Counted from the stretch's first letter, positions 41,285-54,300 are shown. The stretch is DNA of 64,000 nucleotides from Auricularia sp. M13 (GCA_037042915.1 CM073203.1:1922001-1986000), one strand, 5' to 3'. A program made the numbers and translations. Notes: a model not told the origin generated them from the letters alone.

Positions 41285-44200
41285 TCAGACACCCGCCAGC
41301 ACCAACGCCTCCTTCGCCGCGTCGCGCGGCGTAATGCGGCACTCGAACTTGGTCAGCGCACTACGGAATCACAACGCCACATCAGCGCCAAGTCCATCCG
41401 CACCCCTCCCACCGCAGCGCCGGAGCGGAGCCTCACGCCTCATCGCCAGCGGAGCCTCACACTACACCGCAGCGCCTCATCGCAGCGGAGCCTCACACCT
41501 CATCGCAGCGCCGCACCGGGCGAAAGAGGAAAAGAAAGCCAACGCACCTCACAATGCCCGAACTGAGCACCCCGCTGGGCGGCGCGCCCTCGCGCGCGGG
41601 CGAGATGTCGAAGCAGTACAGCACGCTCGCGACCATCAGCCAGACCTCAGCGTCGGCGAAGTGGCGGCCGGGGCATACTCTGCGAAGCGGGCGGTAAGCG
41701 AAAGGACGGTCAGCGTGGGGAGAAAGAACGGTAAGCGTGGGGCAGAGGCGGGGGCGGATGGTGTGCGTGGGGTGGAGGCGGACGGTGAGGGTGGGGTGAA
41801 GAAGAACGGTGAGCGTGGGGCGGAGGCGAAAGCGAACGGTAAGCGTAGGGGCTGGTAAAGCGGGCGCGGATGGAGGGAGCAGTCGAAGTTGGAGTTGGTT
41901 GTAGGCAACGGGTGAGATTGACATCGGGGAATGGAGAATGGCGAAACGGCGTGCATGCACTACTGAGACGACACGACACGACATCAGAGGAGCGGCGAGA
42001 AATTCGAGATTGGAGGCGAGAAATTCGAAATCAAGAGGGGAGGCGAGAAATCCGAGATCAAGAGAGAAATTCGAGATCGAGATCAAGAGAGTGACCAAGA
42101 CACCAGCACAGCACGCACCTCCGCCCGAACCCAAACGCAATATCCCCGGGGTCCAGCACCGACGGGTCCAGCCGCCCGTCGGGCGCGAGGAAGCGGCCCG
42201 GGTCGAACGTCTCGGGGTGCGGGTAGTATTCCTCGTCGTTGAACATCGCCCTTTGAAGCGGAGGTGAGCATTGGGTGTTGGGCGAGCACCGAGAGAGATA
42301 GGATAGGAGGAGTGAAGAGGGATGCGATGGGACACGAGCTCCTGAGGAACGTTGGGGGATGGGCATTGGGCATTGGGAATCGGGAGGCGGAGGAGATGGC
42401 ATGTGAGACTTGGCGCGGGGGCGCGATGGAGTAATGACGACGGCGGGAGGAGGGGGTGGGGGGCATCAGAGCGCGATGGGCCAGGTGGCAGTGCGAGTCG
42501 GCGTGTGAATGTATGCGGATGGGATTGGATGCGGACGTACGTACCATGCATTCGGGAGGATAAGCGCGTCCTTGGGGATACGCATGCCCTCGTACACGTC
42601 GTCCTGCATCAGCCGGTGCGGCACGCCTACCCCACCCCATCGTCCCAGCAAAATCAAACGGCGAACCCATCCGCAGCAAAATCAAACGAGGACGAACAGA
42701 CAAGCCAAAAAAAAAAAAAAAACGACGAGTCAACGAGACCGCTAACCAATGTACGGTAAAGCAAGAAAGAAACGCACCAAGCGGCAAAACCGGCCAAACG
42801 CGCACGACCTCCCTGAGCAGCGCGTCGACGTACGGCAGCGCCGCGCGGTCGCCCAGCGTCGGCATGCGCCCGCCCGCTGATGCTGACAGGTGCGCGTCGA
42901 GCTCGGCTTGCGCGCGATGCTGCGCGAGGGGGTGCTGTGCCATTGCGAGCATGAAGGCGTGCATCGTGCCTACGCTCTGTTGTGGGGGCGGGTGAGTTGG
43001 GTGAGGGAGGGGGTGTGGGTAGGGGGGGGGGGGGCGGGAGATACGGGTGCGCGTGCAGCAGGAGGTGAGATGGGGCGTGCAGGCAGTTCGAAGAGGAGAC
43101 AAGACGAGGGTGAGACGGGCGTGGGATCGAGGCGCGATGCGACGCAAGGGATCTGGTGAGAGTGCTGCGACAAGAGAAACGAGAAGACCGAGGATGCGAC
43201 GCGACGAAAGGGGAGCTGAATCGACGTGGCGATGGAGTGCGGAGAGAGTAAGCGCGACGCACGGTATCAGCTCCGGCTGCCGATGTGCGCGAATATCAGT
43301 CACCAACAATCTGCGTACTTAGGGATGGTCCCGCACGTACCGAAGTACACCATCCCGGTACTATTGCGTATCACATCCTCGGGGATCGGCTGCCCGTCGA
43401 TATCGGTGGAGAGCAGTTGCGAGGTCATGCTGCGGCGCGCGGTGCCGGCAGCCTCGAGTCAAAGCGTGAGCATCGCTATGGATGTGTGTAAGGAACCGTG
43501 CGCACCAGTTCCTTCTTGACAAAGTCGACGGGCTCGTCGCGCGCGCGCAGCTGGGTCGCCTTCCACACGCGCGCCTGACGCTTGAAGCCCATGCCGGGCA
43601 GCCACTCGGGGAGGTACTTGACTTTTCGCGCCCATCAGCGCGTTAGCATCAACATGAAACACACGAACGCACGCCACGGGACCACATCGACGAGATACGC
43701 GCCCTGCGCGCCCGCCCTGCTGGCAATCTGCAGCGACTCTTCGCCCAGACGGATGTACGGGTCGTCCGCGAGCTGCGAGTCGAGGCCGTAGGTGACGGAC
43801 ATGATGTTCGCGCCGGCGAGCCAGCGCGTGTGTTCCCAGAATCCCTCGGGCGCGCGCAGGAGCGAGGAGAGGAAGACGGCGTTGAGCCGCGTGAGCTCGG
43901 GGTAAAGCGCCTTGGTTGCGGACTCGTTGAAGTGCTGGTGGATCGCGCGCCGGTGCTGCCGCCAGTAGTCGCCGTAGCGCTGCATTGCGACTGTCCATTC
44001 GAAGCCCATCCTGATAGCGTGCGCGTTAGCTGGGAACAGTCGGGCACGCGTGGGATGTAGGACGGACAGCTCGCCGACCATGGGGAAGCGGGCGCGGTCG
44101 GAGTAGATGGCCGAGCGCTTGTCGAGCAGGTCCTGCGCGGCCTTGAACGAGTTGAGCACGACGATGTCGCGCACGAGCACCCCGAGGTGCACCACCGGCC

Positions 44201-44454
44201 CTGCCGCGCCCGATTGAGCGCCCGAACAAACGCATACTATGTAGTTACGTACCGTATTTCTTGCCCATCGCGGCGAACGCGCGCCACTGCTCGGGCCCCG
44301 TGGGCAGGTCGAAAAGGTTGCCCACCAGCCAGCGCCGCGGCGGGCCCGGCGGGTACGGCGGCCGGCGCTGTGCACGCGCGAGCACGAGGAGGGCGAGGGC
44401 CAGCGCGAGCAGGGACGCGGCGAGCGCGGTGTTTTGTAGCGCGTCCAGGATCAT
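41285..44454 (-). CDS. Cytochrome P450 (copy 3), repeat-swollen introns
   Basis: Eleven exons give 511 residues: 44454-44253, 44200-44068, 44010-43673, 43621-43506, 43452-43341, 43276-43263, 42976-42778, 42626-42545, 42250-42119, 41679-41548 and 41360-41285. Intron positions equal those of the other two P450s, again with the 14-nt AGADT exon. Motifs are an N-terminal anchor, PYPPGPPRRWLVGN, ExxR in LLREVVRVWPVLP, FDPGRF, and FGFGRRVCPGRHFAD. Introns 6 to 10 are enlarged (286, 151, 294, 439 and 187 nt against about 50-70 in the paralogues) by tandem repeats, a G13 run (43022-43034) and an A-tract of about 18 (near 42705-42722). Coding frame and catalytic residues remain intact. Exons 7 and 10 differ slightly in length from the paralogues. 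Substrate unknown. Confidence 0.88.
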
Positions 44455-47283
44455 GACAGGGGAAGGAGAGCAGAGCGGAGCAGAGGACGCAAGCGCGCGG
44501 TTACATATGTGCGCGTTTGTACAGGGTGGCATCGGGAAGAGAAGCGCGCCGGCCTTTATAAGGAGCATCCGACGTCCGCAGACATCGCGCTGTCGACGTC
44601 GTCAATCTGCCTGCGCCGTTCCATCCAGCCTGCGCTGCGAAAACTTGGCTCTGGTGGCGGACCGTCCTGTAGTCTATCAGTATCAAGGAGCAAATCATTG
44701 ACTGGAATGGCGATGGATCGCCCAGCGCCGAACTCCGCGTACGTTCTGATCCGTGATGCGTGCATTCTAGTTAATGGCGTGTTCCTGGCGTGTTCCGCGA
44801 TGGAGCGCATACAGACGTGGGGCTGAGGAGGGTCCTGCTCCTGAACCGTGGAACGCCTTCGAAGTTCGCGTCGTTATTGTGACAAGTCGCGTGGGAAACG
44901 GAAGCTGTACAAACATGCCCGGCCGTCGACGGCGCTAAAACAAGTTGAATAGAATGTGTGGCGCTCCTTGGTGGCTGGCCGTTTGTGAATGTGGATTGTC
45001 TCCCTGCTCATGCATATGACACTCATGGTGTCGGACTGTCCATACAGTAGTATGCGTGTTATCTGTCTTGCAGCAATCTACACAAGCATTCACTCGGTGA
45101 ATACATATAATTTGCTCTGAAGCGCTGCCTGTGAACAACCTTGCTTCTTCGGGAACCGTCGCCTGGATACAGCTCTGCTTAGTACTACCTCATATTATGC
45201 GACGATGGCAGAAGATATCCTCTAATCCAAATTGCACGGCCGTCTTTGCGGTCTGCGCGCTCTGCATTTTGACCCATTCTCACTTTGGCTGAGGGCAGAA
45301 CTTACGCACCTGCGCAGCAAATCGGACAGTTGCACGCTGCGCAAACGTCTGTCCTGTGCGAAGAGGAGCACAGAATAAGAATACTTACCGCAGTAACGCA
45401 GACCCCAGTGCGCCTCAGCGACCGAGCTGATTTTTGCGATGGTGGAACTCAATGGATGAGCGGGGAGCGCGTAATTTCCTGCCAGTGCGACGGTCGAATT
45501 TTGAGATCTACGGTCTGGTGCAGCGATTTGAATCAGTTTGGCGCCGTTTTGGGTTTGAGCGTCGTCAGTGTGAACTGCGTCATCCGGGGATGGAGAGAAG
45601 TCAAGGTGTGAGCGTCTGGCTCGCCGAGTCGGTCTTTTCTCCAACGGAAGACTCGCCGATACACGCAATCGGGCAGTCCGTGGATCGCGCGTTTGCTCGA
45701 TAGTTCGTCCGACGTCGAGTCGAACTCGGCAGTAAAAACTCGGAGTCTCTCGCTGCCTGCGCAAACGTGTGAGCTGAGTTCAGTGTTCTGATTACTGTCT
45801 TGTTCTCGATTCGGTCGGTCCAGCGACGACTGGCCGAGCCCAAAGACTTGGTTTTTATACTTATACATGGGAGCCTGCATAGCCTGGGGTAGCTGGCACG
45901 TACAGGAACTAGCTGAGACATTCTAGACTAAAGTGGAACCTGCAGAACTATTCTACATGAAACTGGAGCGAGGCATTGACCATTGACCATTTGGTTACAC
46001 AAGGAGCGCCAAGCGTGTCAACTCCGCTCGCGCTCCTTGCCTTCCGTTCACAACCTCTTGCTTACGTACCGTCGGCGTCCCGTTCGCGCACTGCTTGATG
46101 ATGCTATCTCTATGACGACACAGCGCTCGTTGCTAACGGCGTATCTGGCGTGTCTGCTGACTGGCTGATTCGACGCGTGCTCGTGCTCGAGGCACACCTT
46201 CGCGCCGCGCGCACACGCGCAACAGAGCCTTCAGGATTGTCTCAGGGAGCTTCTCTACGAGCGTATGCCCGGTGTACGACCTGGCGCGGACGGACACTCT
46301 GCTTCAAGTTGCCAACTTCTCCCTCAGCTGCCGCTGCCGTCTCGTGCCGCCTGCGAAACCAGTTTGCGCGACTGTCCGCCTGGGTAACGACTTGAATGCT
46401 GCAGCCTTGTATTGATGACAGCTGTGGACCCGGCGCGATACCAATACCGACCCGCGCTTATACTCAAGAATCCCTTGCGAACACCCCGCTTGCAATATCT
46501 CGAATTGACGGCTGTGGGGATCTAGCTCTTGCTCGCGCAAGTCGAGCGCTAGCACCAACTCCTGCATCCTTTAAATTGGTCCTTGCCTGCTATATTACGC
46601 GCCACAGCCTGCGACACCGAGGAGTTTTGCCGCGCGGCCGGCGCGGATGCAGAGAATCTGGTTCGTGCGCGTCTCAGTGCATTCTTCTTTGCTCTCTGCG
46701 CGCGCGCGGCTGGTGCACGACCATTGCTTGGTGCGCCTTTGACCGCCTTTTCGACGGTTACCTCGCTGGACGACAGCGTCTTTGTCTTTTGCAGCCACAT
46801 GCCCTATACATCATCACGCGCCGGACCAGCAACATCTGACGGCGCGAGCGCGGGCGCAGTCTGGTCTTCCTGCGCGCGGCCAAGTTACGTCGCCACCACG
46901 GCGTCTCAGGCGGTTGCACCCCGGCTTTCCAACGACAGTCGCGGAGTAACTTAAAGGCTTCTAGCCGCTCGAGTGAGTGTGGTCGCGAATCGCCCGTGCG
47001 CCGCGCGGCTCGCGCAATCCACCGAAACGCATTCGGGTGGCGCGTGATGAGGCGCAAGGCATCGTCACGTCGCTTTGCGCGAAGTTCGCCGCACTGCGGC
47101 CATGCGCTCGTACGGCGTCCGGTACGGATACGGAGCTGGGTACGCTTGCTTTTTTTTTCTCCTTTTCGGCGGTCAAGTAACGGTACGATGTCTCCAGGGT
47201 ACACAGACACTTCGAACCTGCTGGGGAGCGCGGGCGACACCACGCAGTCGCGGACCTCCTTGCTCACATGTACTACAGTATAC
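44455..47283. other. Gene-poor spacer
   Basis: No gene is supported in about 2.8 kb. The first 150 bases are the P450 promoter. Frames of up to 190 codons (45222-45764 and 46758-47330, both minus) show no domain, no hydrophobic pattern and no plausible splicing to neighbours. The sequence has many short CG-rich words like those in the 51-59 kb region and may share its origin. Confidence 0.45.
44555..44560 (-). promoter_or_regulatory. TATA-like box
   Basis: TATAAA on the minus strand, about 100 bp upstream of the ATG of the third P450 (44454). Its distance allows a 5' UTR of about 70 bases. Confidence 0.4.
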
Positions 47284-48829
47284 TCACACACCATGTTTGA
47301 ATCTTTCCTGCATCTGCACGATATGCGCATGCGCCGCCGTGGCAGAGGGACGCGATTTTGGGTCTCCGTGCATCATCCTGTCGATCAGCTCGAAATATTC
47401 CGGCACCTGCGCACGCAGCCTCTCGTGTGTGCGCTGCGCCGAGTCGCGGGGCGTCGTCCAGTGGCTGGTGATCCTGCTGTGGAACTCTACTTGCTCACGC
47501 AGTACGCTTCCCACCATAAAAACCTGGTACAATCATAATTAGCCTGAGAGGATGAATCGCCGCGAGAACTTGAAAATAGCGGTGACGTCGACGTACATCT
47601 GCGGCATACGGATCGTGAAACACATCTGGGCGTTGTAGAGGCATCCTGGGGTCCGCGATGGGCACCCAGTCGACCCATCCTATCTCTGGGACCGTCTGAT
47701 ACGATTCAGGGAACGCCGTTTCGGGTACGGTGCCGCCGGCCGCTGGCACGCGCATGCTGAACCCGAAATCGATGTAAGCGAACTGGGCGTTGAATCTCGA
47801 TAGGAACGGGACGTAGGCATCGGATTCGAATTCCTCTAAGCAGAGGGAGGTGAAGTGGTTCAGAACGATGTTGTCTCTGCGTTCGATTGGATTAGATGAA
47901 GTTTGGGGATTCCGATCGGGATTTAAGCGTACTCGTGAGCATCCTGCGAAGGCATTGTCAATAAATGAGGATCCGTGATGCATTTCGACTTGTGCGTACC
48001 ATGTGCGCGATTTCAACTGAGTGCATGAACGCCAGGCCCTGCAGAGTCTGTGTTAATACTCTTACGCGCTGGTTTAGCGCGCTTGAAAGGAGCATGATGC
48101 GGACCTCGAGAATCTGGCCTGCGGCGTATAGATAGTCTTCGACACGATCGTACACCGGGCCAACGCATGGACCGCCGTTCCAGCTGCCAGTGGGGTGATA
48201 ATAAGTTCCGGAATGCACCATGCATGGGGGAAATCCGTACCAGGGCATTACAACGAAGACCCACTCGCGAGTATGAATGCTCTCGAGCACAGGTATGGTG
48301 CGATTGCGAGTATCGGCTCGCAGGGGCGGCGAATTGAGAAAGGACAGTATTCGCAGCTCATTTGCGTTAGCTTCAACGGCCCTGATGACGACCTGTCTGT
48401 CGGAGCGGTCGTACGCAGCCCGGACCATGGGATACTGATACGAAAACAGTCACTGATGAACGACTTGCGAAGACTCAAAACACTCACAAAGTCGCTGAGA
48501 CCGAGCCAAGTTACTCCACGGTCGTACGCAGCCTCGTTGAGGGCTTCGTTAGCTTGGGGCTGGAACGGGCGTTTTGGCGGCGGCAAGCAATCTGCCCCAT
48601 GTCGAGTCTGCGGAGCGTAGACCTCGAGATGATTTTGCACAGGACCGTCTGGATCAACACATCGCCATAGCGAATATCCGTAGTCGGCCAACAAGGGCTC
48701 GAAGTGGCCCCAGGCAGCATTCGATAGCGTTCGGTCGTCGAATGCGTCCTTCCATTTCGACGATGTTGTTGGATCGAGGGCTGGCCAGGGGCGGAATGAA
48801 CTTGGAAATGGAGCGTGACTGGCATCCAT
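47284..48829 (-). CDS. Protein-kinase-like protein (possible pseudokinase)
   Basis: Six exons give 413 residues: 48829-48488, 48434-48105, 48038-48000, 47943-47933, 47876-47597 and 47523-47284. The N-terminal 110 residues are specific to this basidiomycete kinase-like group (FEPLLADYGYSLWRC). The kinase N-lobe strand reads RQVVIRAV where the group usually has a lysine (VxKAV), so the ATP-anchoring lysine is replaced by arginine. The hinge is WVFVVMPWYG. The catalytic loop is AHMDAHEDNIVLN, with the Asp and Asn kept, and its middle is coded by an 11-nt exon. DFG is present (AYIDFGFSM). A C-lobe helix follows from PYAADVFMVGSVL to RPSATAAHAHI. The role is unknown. Loss of the lysine suggests weak or no catalysis. 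Confidence 0.75.
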
Positions 48830-49710
48830 CGCTTTTCCGGACTGGGACGGTGGGCGCGACACGAGTCAGGGATGCTGCCAGCGGAGCAAACAGTACGCGG
48901 CTTCTAGGTCTTCGCATAAAACATCCGGTTCCAATCGAATGCGGCACCAAATGCTGAAAGTCCGGGCTACGCAGAGCACAGAGCACAGCGACGCGTACAG
49001 CAGGTTCCCGGGGGTAGAATACAGCGCTTGAAGTGGTTGCTGTGTGGTTGGTGTTCTGTCGCTGCGCCTTGGGCAATATGAGGCAGACTGCATATCGTGA
49101 ACAATGCGGGAAGCACGCCAAACCCGCCGCTGGGCGCGATACAACTGTTGAAAAGCATTTTGAACTGAAGCGCGGCGCAGACGGACGGACCGAAATACGT
49201 ACTCGAGACACCGCGCAATCGCGCGCGACCGATGCGGATCAAACTCCCATCGCCCGCGCTCTACTTTGGCTCAACTCCTGCGGCCTTCTCGTCAGACCTC
49301 CATACAACGCTGACAAGCAGACTCGCGTTGTACCTCTCGTCGAGCGCGCGCTGCACCGGGGTTCCAGCGTTAGGCTGGTATTATTGACTGCGTACAAAGC
49401 GTCAAGGGAAGGGGGTTGCAGTCTCTGCAGCATTGCGGGCTGGCGGAGATCACAGTCGGTAGAAGCGTCGCGCCGCCAGAAGCGAGTGAAATAGCAGCTC
49501 GCGCGCATATGCACGAGCTGATTAGCCTACGCGCGCCACACTCCGAGGTGATGGTCACGGAACAAGAGAACTGCGGCAGAGTTTTTGGTCCGCGCGCGCA
49601 CCAGGTCCTTCCAAAAGCGAGAAAATTTGTCCTGACATGTTTCTTGACTGTATGAGTCGTATTACGAGTCTCGAAATATATTGGTGTTTGCAGTACCTGA
49701 ACTCGTTGAG
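48830..49710. other. Spacer between kinase-like and F-box genes
   Basis: It holds the upstream region of the kinase-like gene and the 3' flank of the F-box gene. Part (about 49530-49600) recurs in degenerate form at about 55900-55970. No gene was recognised. Confidence 0.45.
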
Positions 49711-51360
49711 TTATGAAGCATTGTCGATGAACACGCCGCTAAGAGAGATGTGCTCGACTCCCAGCGCCTGCTTTATGCGCTCCAGTAACGCTGGCGGGAT
49801 ACAGACTGGGCTGTCTGACGATATCGCGATTGGTGCCTTGAATGAGTATGTGTCGTCGAGGCCTCGCCGTGTGATCTTTTCCAGATGTACAGCCTCACCA
49901 ATCCTCACCGTCAGATTTGTGAGTTTGGGAGCTTGCAGGATGTCTGGTATGACGACGTCCCAGGCGAGGGCGTCGACAGTCAATGAGACTAGAGAGTCGG
50001 GCATGTTCGGCCAGACGATGCCATCGTAAATCAAGTCTTGACCCGGTTCGCGATCGCCGTCTGGGGGAACTGCACGAGGACGCTGTGCCCCGCCCGGTCC
50101 GCGAATGCTACGTCGATCTCACAATAATAGGGCTGTTCGACCTGCGTTATGACTAGGTCGAAACATCCTTCCAAGTGGTGGTATACCGGCGGATGGATAG
50201 AGAGTTGGATAGGTCCGTCGTAGGAAAGCTCGAGCCGTTTTCGGCGAGAATGCGCGAACGAACAGGGTGCTTGCCCTTGCAAGTCCTGTGGAATATTGCT
50301 CACCCGAAGGTGCGGGATACCGTCAATACGGCGCAACAGGTTCACGTCGTCCTGTAGGGCGGGGACTTGTGGATCCAATAGGATAAGGTGCAAATACTCG
50401 AGGCGGGACGCAGAGAGCAGAAATGGACGGATGTCTTCGATGCGGAGAACAGAACAGCAGAGACTTCGCAGCGTAAAGCAGACTGCGCGACTATCAAGAG
50501 CATAGTTGGGATGAAGTTCTAGCCGCTGCAGGGTCGGGAAGCGGGTCGTGTCACCACCGATGAAGTACTCCGCCATGGACAAGGCGCCATTGGGACACCA
50601 GATCCCATTATCACTATCGCTTGTCACCGACAAGACGCGCAAAGTAGGGAATCGCACACAGTGATCGAAGAAGTGCTGCACCACCTGATGGTTTTGGACA
50701 TGGAAACGAATCTCCCGAATCCTGTCTGTATGGCCGCTGAGCATACCGCAAAGAAGAGACCAATCCTCGAGGCAGGGATAAGACAGCTCGATATCGACCT
50801 CAATTCGAAGTGGTGCCGCCTTGCTGCGGGGGAGAACCTGCTCTATATACGCGTAATTGTTAAAACCCGCACGTCGATCTTCAGAAGAGCAGCCGAAGCA
50901 GGGGCATCCAGGCCGGTGCACCGAGTCGTGGATCGCGAGATGTGACCAGAGCGCCGGGGACTCCAGTGCGGCAGAGCGCCATTTGCGGCACACGCGGTTG
51001 ATGAGCGCCAGGTTCTTCAACGGAAGATAAGACCAGGTGAGCGTCAACACTTCGTCCGGAAGCCGGTGAATGGCTGGAGCAAGTGCATTGCGCGAGACGA
51101 GCCCTGCAGACAGGGTTTCTTGCACGCAGCGGTGGATGCTCGCGATTTGCCTGTCAACCGCGCAGCGTATGCTCGCAATGTGGGTATCCACGGTTTCCGC
51201 TCTGGCACTCGAGCAATATGTCAGCTTAATTAAGTACGAAATGATGACCATGCTACCTGTAGGGATCATTTGGACCGCCTGTCACGGCCAGAACGGTGCG
51301 CAAGAGCAGGTCGACCAACGGGCCCGAAATTTCAGGCGAAAGCTCATCAATATCTGGCAT
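49711..51360 (-). pseudogene. F-box gene with one frameshift
   Basis: Exon 1 (51360-51257) and exon 2 (from 51207) are joined by a 49-nt intron. The F-box starts near residue 85: IHRLPDEVLTLTWSYLPLKNLALINRVCRKWRSAALESPALWSHL. Leucine-rich-like segments follow (FPTLRVLSVTSD, FPTLQRLELHPN, SRLEYLHLILLD). The first frame ends NRVKT at 50031. The next frame, overlapping by a few bases, continues naturally from IYDGIVWPNMPDSLVSLTV to a stop at 49711. A single missing base near 50035-50045 explains this. A spliceable intron does not fit the phases. It may be a recent pseudogene, an assembly error, or a protein ending at 50031. Confidence 0.65.
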
Positions 51361-54300
51361 TATGGGGGTTCTGTGGCCAGAACACGTTCTAAAGGTTGCT
51401 GCGCGCGCTGGGTAGAGCTCCAGAAGCGACGAGAGCAACCTCGGTGCGGAGCAGCGGAAGACAGACTTGCAGCAATTGCCACTCCGCTCCCCGGATCAGT
51501 GTTCCGGAGCTCCAGTCGAAGATTTAGGTCCAGCATGCTCGGCAGCTCCACGGCCTTCCGAGTTGCAACTGGTCCGGCCTGGATTTTCTTGTGGTCTAAC
51601 ATATGTAGCGCGATCAAGAAGATCTGCGGCATGCCAGTGCAGAATCGCGTGAAGGATAGCACGAGACCTGGCGAATGTGGGTGGTTGCGCAGCTGGTCCA
51701 AAAGTCCATCGGCGTTGATGCAGGGGCAGCAGATCGAGGGTGTTCAAGCGTACATTGTACCAGCCAATGCAGAGCGAGACAAAACTGACCGAGTGACTAG
51801 TTGCGGCCAGCGGATTCCAAGAACAGACGGGCGACGAGCGAGAAGGAATTTGACTGAAGCGGAGTCGGACTGACCGCGGCGGGCTCACATACTATAATTT
51901 TGCACAACCTCAGACGATGTTCCAAGAAGACCTACCGATATCATCGACAGAGCTTCGCCGGCGCCTTGTGCGCGCCCGGTAACTTGGTCGCTGCTTCTGG
52001 TTTGCGCAGAAATTATTCTCTACGCGACAGTCTAGTTGAAATCGTTCGCGCAGTCCCGCTTGCGGCATACTGTATCTCTATTGACATGAGGCCGCTGTCC
52101 GGGAATGATGCAACGCGCCTCAGGCGAATCGTGGGACCTGGCGTCACCTGGGCATGGACTGGTACCGGCGAGGATTTTCCACCGCATAGATACGAGCGTG
52201 AGGGCCCTCTTTCTACCCCTGTCGCTGCTAGTCTCCTTCGCAGACTTTGAAGTTCGAAGATAATCGTTCGAATTAAATGTCGCTGCGGCGACCCAGGTTA
52301 AAGTCAAAGTCAAAGCCTCCCTGCCAACCCAAACAAATGGAAAACAGGACACCCTGTCAGTCCGTATTCGCCCTTGCAAATCAGAAGAGCCCGAGGTATT
52401 ACCGCACGCGGCACGCCCTGTAGTCGGATCGCATCTCAGATAGAGACGTCCAACCGTAACGCTACTTGTTCCCTCGCAGGCCCCCGCCCTTGATTAGTTC
52501 CACATGCACTGGTTTCGCGCACTAACCTGCCCTCCGGTGCTAGAAGTGCACTCTATAACTTAGTACACCGTCAACTCGTGCACTGTCAGCGCGCCTTCCT
52601 GTGCAAGTCACGCCGTTCATTCATCCCGGGCCTGACGCGATCGATTCTGCTCCTAGTGGATCATATGTATGCATTGTTCTCTCCGCACCCGGGCGCCAGG
52701 CCCAATGTTATAGTAGGTTGACTTCGCAGTGTACCAGTGTACTGTGCACAGGTGCACCGCACACCCGCTTTAATGCCCGCGTCGGCGATTATGAGCTCGT
52801 AAGCGTCGCCGCGCTGTTGTATTACACCTCGCTAACCTGAATCATTACCTGAGGCCAGAGGAGGCCTGGTATCGTTGCCGTCGGCCAGGCCATTCCACGC
52901 CAATAGGTTGCGGCGTGCACTATGGCATCGCGAGGCTAAGTAAGCAGGGCCTCGGTATAACGATCTCGGAGTCGAAGCCGAATTATGAATGAACCAGTGT
53001 GTTGGACGCCTTGAACGGCATTCGTTCGATAAGAACACGCAGAACGTTGATTTAGACTCTGTTTGTGGCTGCCATGCGAAGGTGAATGCGGATGCTTCTG
53101 CTGTCAGTGTCCAGCAGCGCTGTCTATTAGGTGCGCGAAGCGGAATTGCAGGCCCAAGGCACAGGTAGCTCTTCCCAGAATGCATCGGCCTCTGGGAGCT
53201 ATAACCGTTTCCGACCACTTGAGAATGGGGCCATTGAGTATCCTGCACAACGGCGGCTTGCCTAGATCTCGGGGGGAGAAGGATGAGATTGCGGTGGAAT
53301 GCTCTGGATCAGGGCACGGTGACATCATCGCGGGCGTCAGCGCGCTGCTTGTCGGGCGTGCAGCGTTTCACACAGGCTTGCAGCGACGCAAGCTCTGAAG
53401 GCGTAGTCGTAGGCCTGCAGAGACTCGAAGGGAAGCCGCGGGTGTTCAGCGGTGCTGAAGGCGTGGGCCGTCTGCTACTTTGCAAGGCAGCATCATCGCG
53501 AGATCGGAATATACTTGTGACACAGGGTAGAATAGTCGGTAGAGCTCTTGATAGTATTGTCGAAGTCATCACTGTCATCATCATCATCGGTTCTCCAGAA
53601 GCAGGATCATCAGTCTGGGGTGTGCTGAGCTGGCGAGAGAGCGGCTGTTGACACCCACAGGGGATCTATGTGGGTGCGCAGCCTCAGGTAGCGCACGACC
53701 ACCACTGCTCCACGTACTGGTCTGTAATTGTCTGTGATCCACTGACAGTCACGGTCGTGGTGGCATAGCAGCTAGTCGCGCGACACTGCTGCGTGACTGC
53801 GTCAGGGAGCGCTCTGGGCCATGGCGGTTCTGCGGCCTGGAGAATGCAGGAATTCTGCTCTGATCGGAGGCGTAAGCCTTTCGCGATTGTGAGCGAATGC
53901 ATATTATAGTCATGCAGTCACTCTGAAGGCGTACCACGGTATAGCTAAATTTGCAAAAAGTCATATGCATGGCGCACAGTTGGTGGGCTTACTGCGACTA
54001 TCAACCGTGGTGGGTCTGCTGCGAAACTACTGAGAGGCGTGGCATCATTGCGACTCATCTGATACAAGGGGTGGCTCCGCTGACGCGTGGGCGAGCAGCG
54101 ACTCGGAAGGCGTAGGTTTGCAGCAAATTTCACGGACAGCATCATCGTCATCATCATCGGGTTCGTCAGAGCTGTGATAGACCTCTGCATTCTGGATTTC
54201 GGCCGGCGAGCCAATCTACATTATCATTTTCAGTTCCGAGCTGTAAGGGTCAACTAGAAATTGTGCGGATGTGTCGTCGAAGCCGAGGTCGCTTTGTGGC

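Noticed and set aside
42705-42722. Poly-A run as a retrotransposon tail
   Set aside because: It lies inside an intron of the third P450 with no adjacent retroelement sequence or target duplication.
42083-43309. 408-codon minus-strand frame across the third P450
   Set aside because: It reads through several introns; the P450 exons in consistent phase with two paralogues explain the coding signal.
45222-45764. 180-codon minus-strand frame
   Set aside because: No recognisable domain, no splice context and no start context; left as spacer.
46758-47330. 190-codon minus-strand frame downstream of the kinase-like gene
   Set aside because: Arg-rich, no motif, and the kinase-like gene ends cleanly at 47284 within it.
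51070-51873. 267-codon plus-strand frame
   Set aside because: It lies opposite the 5' part of the F-box gene, lacks any domain and has biased composition.
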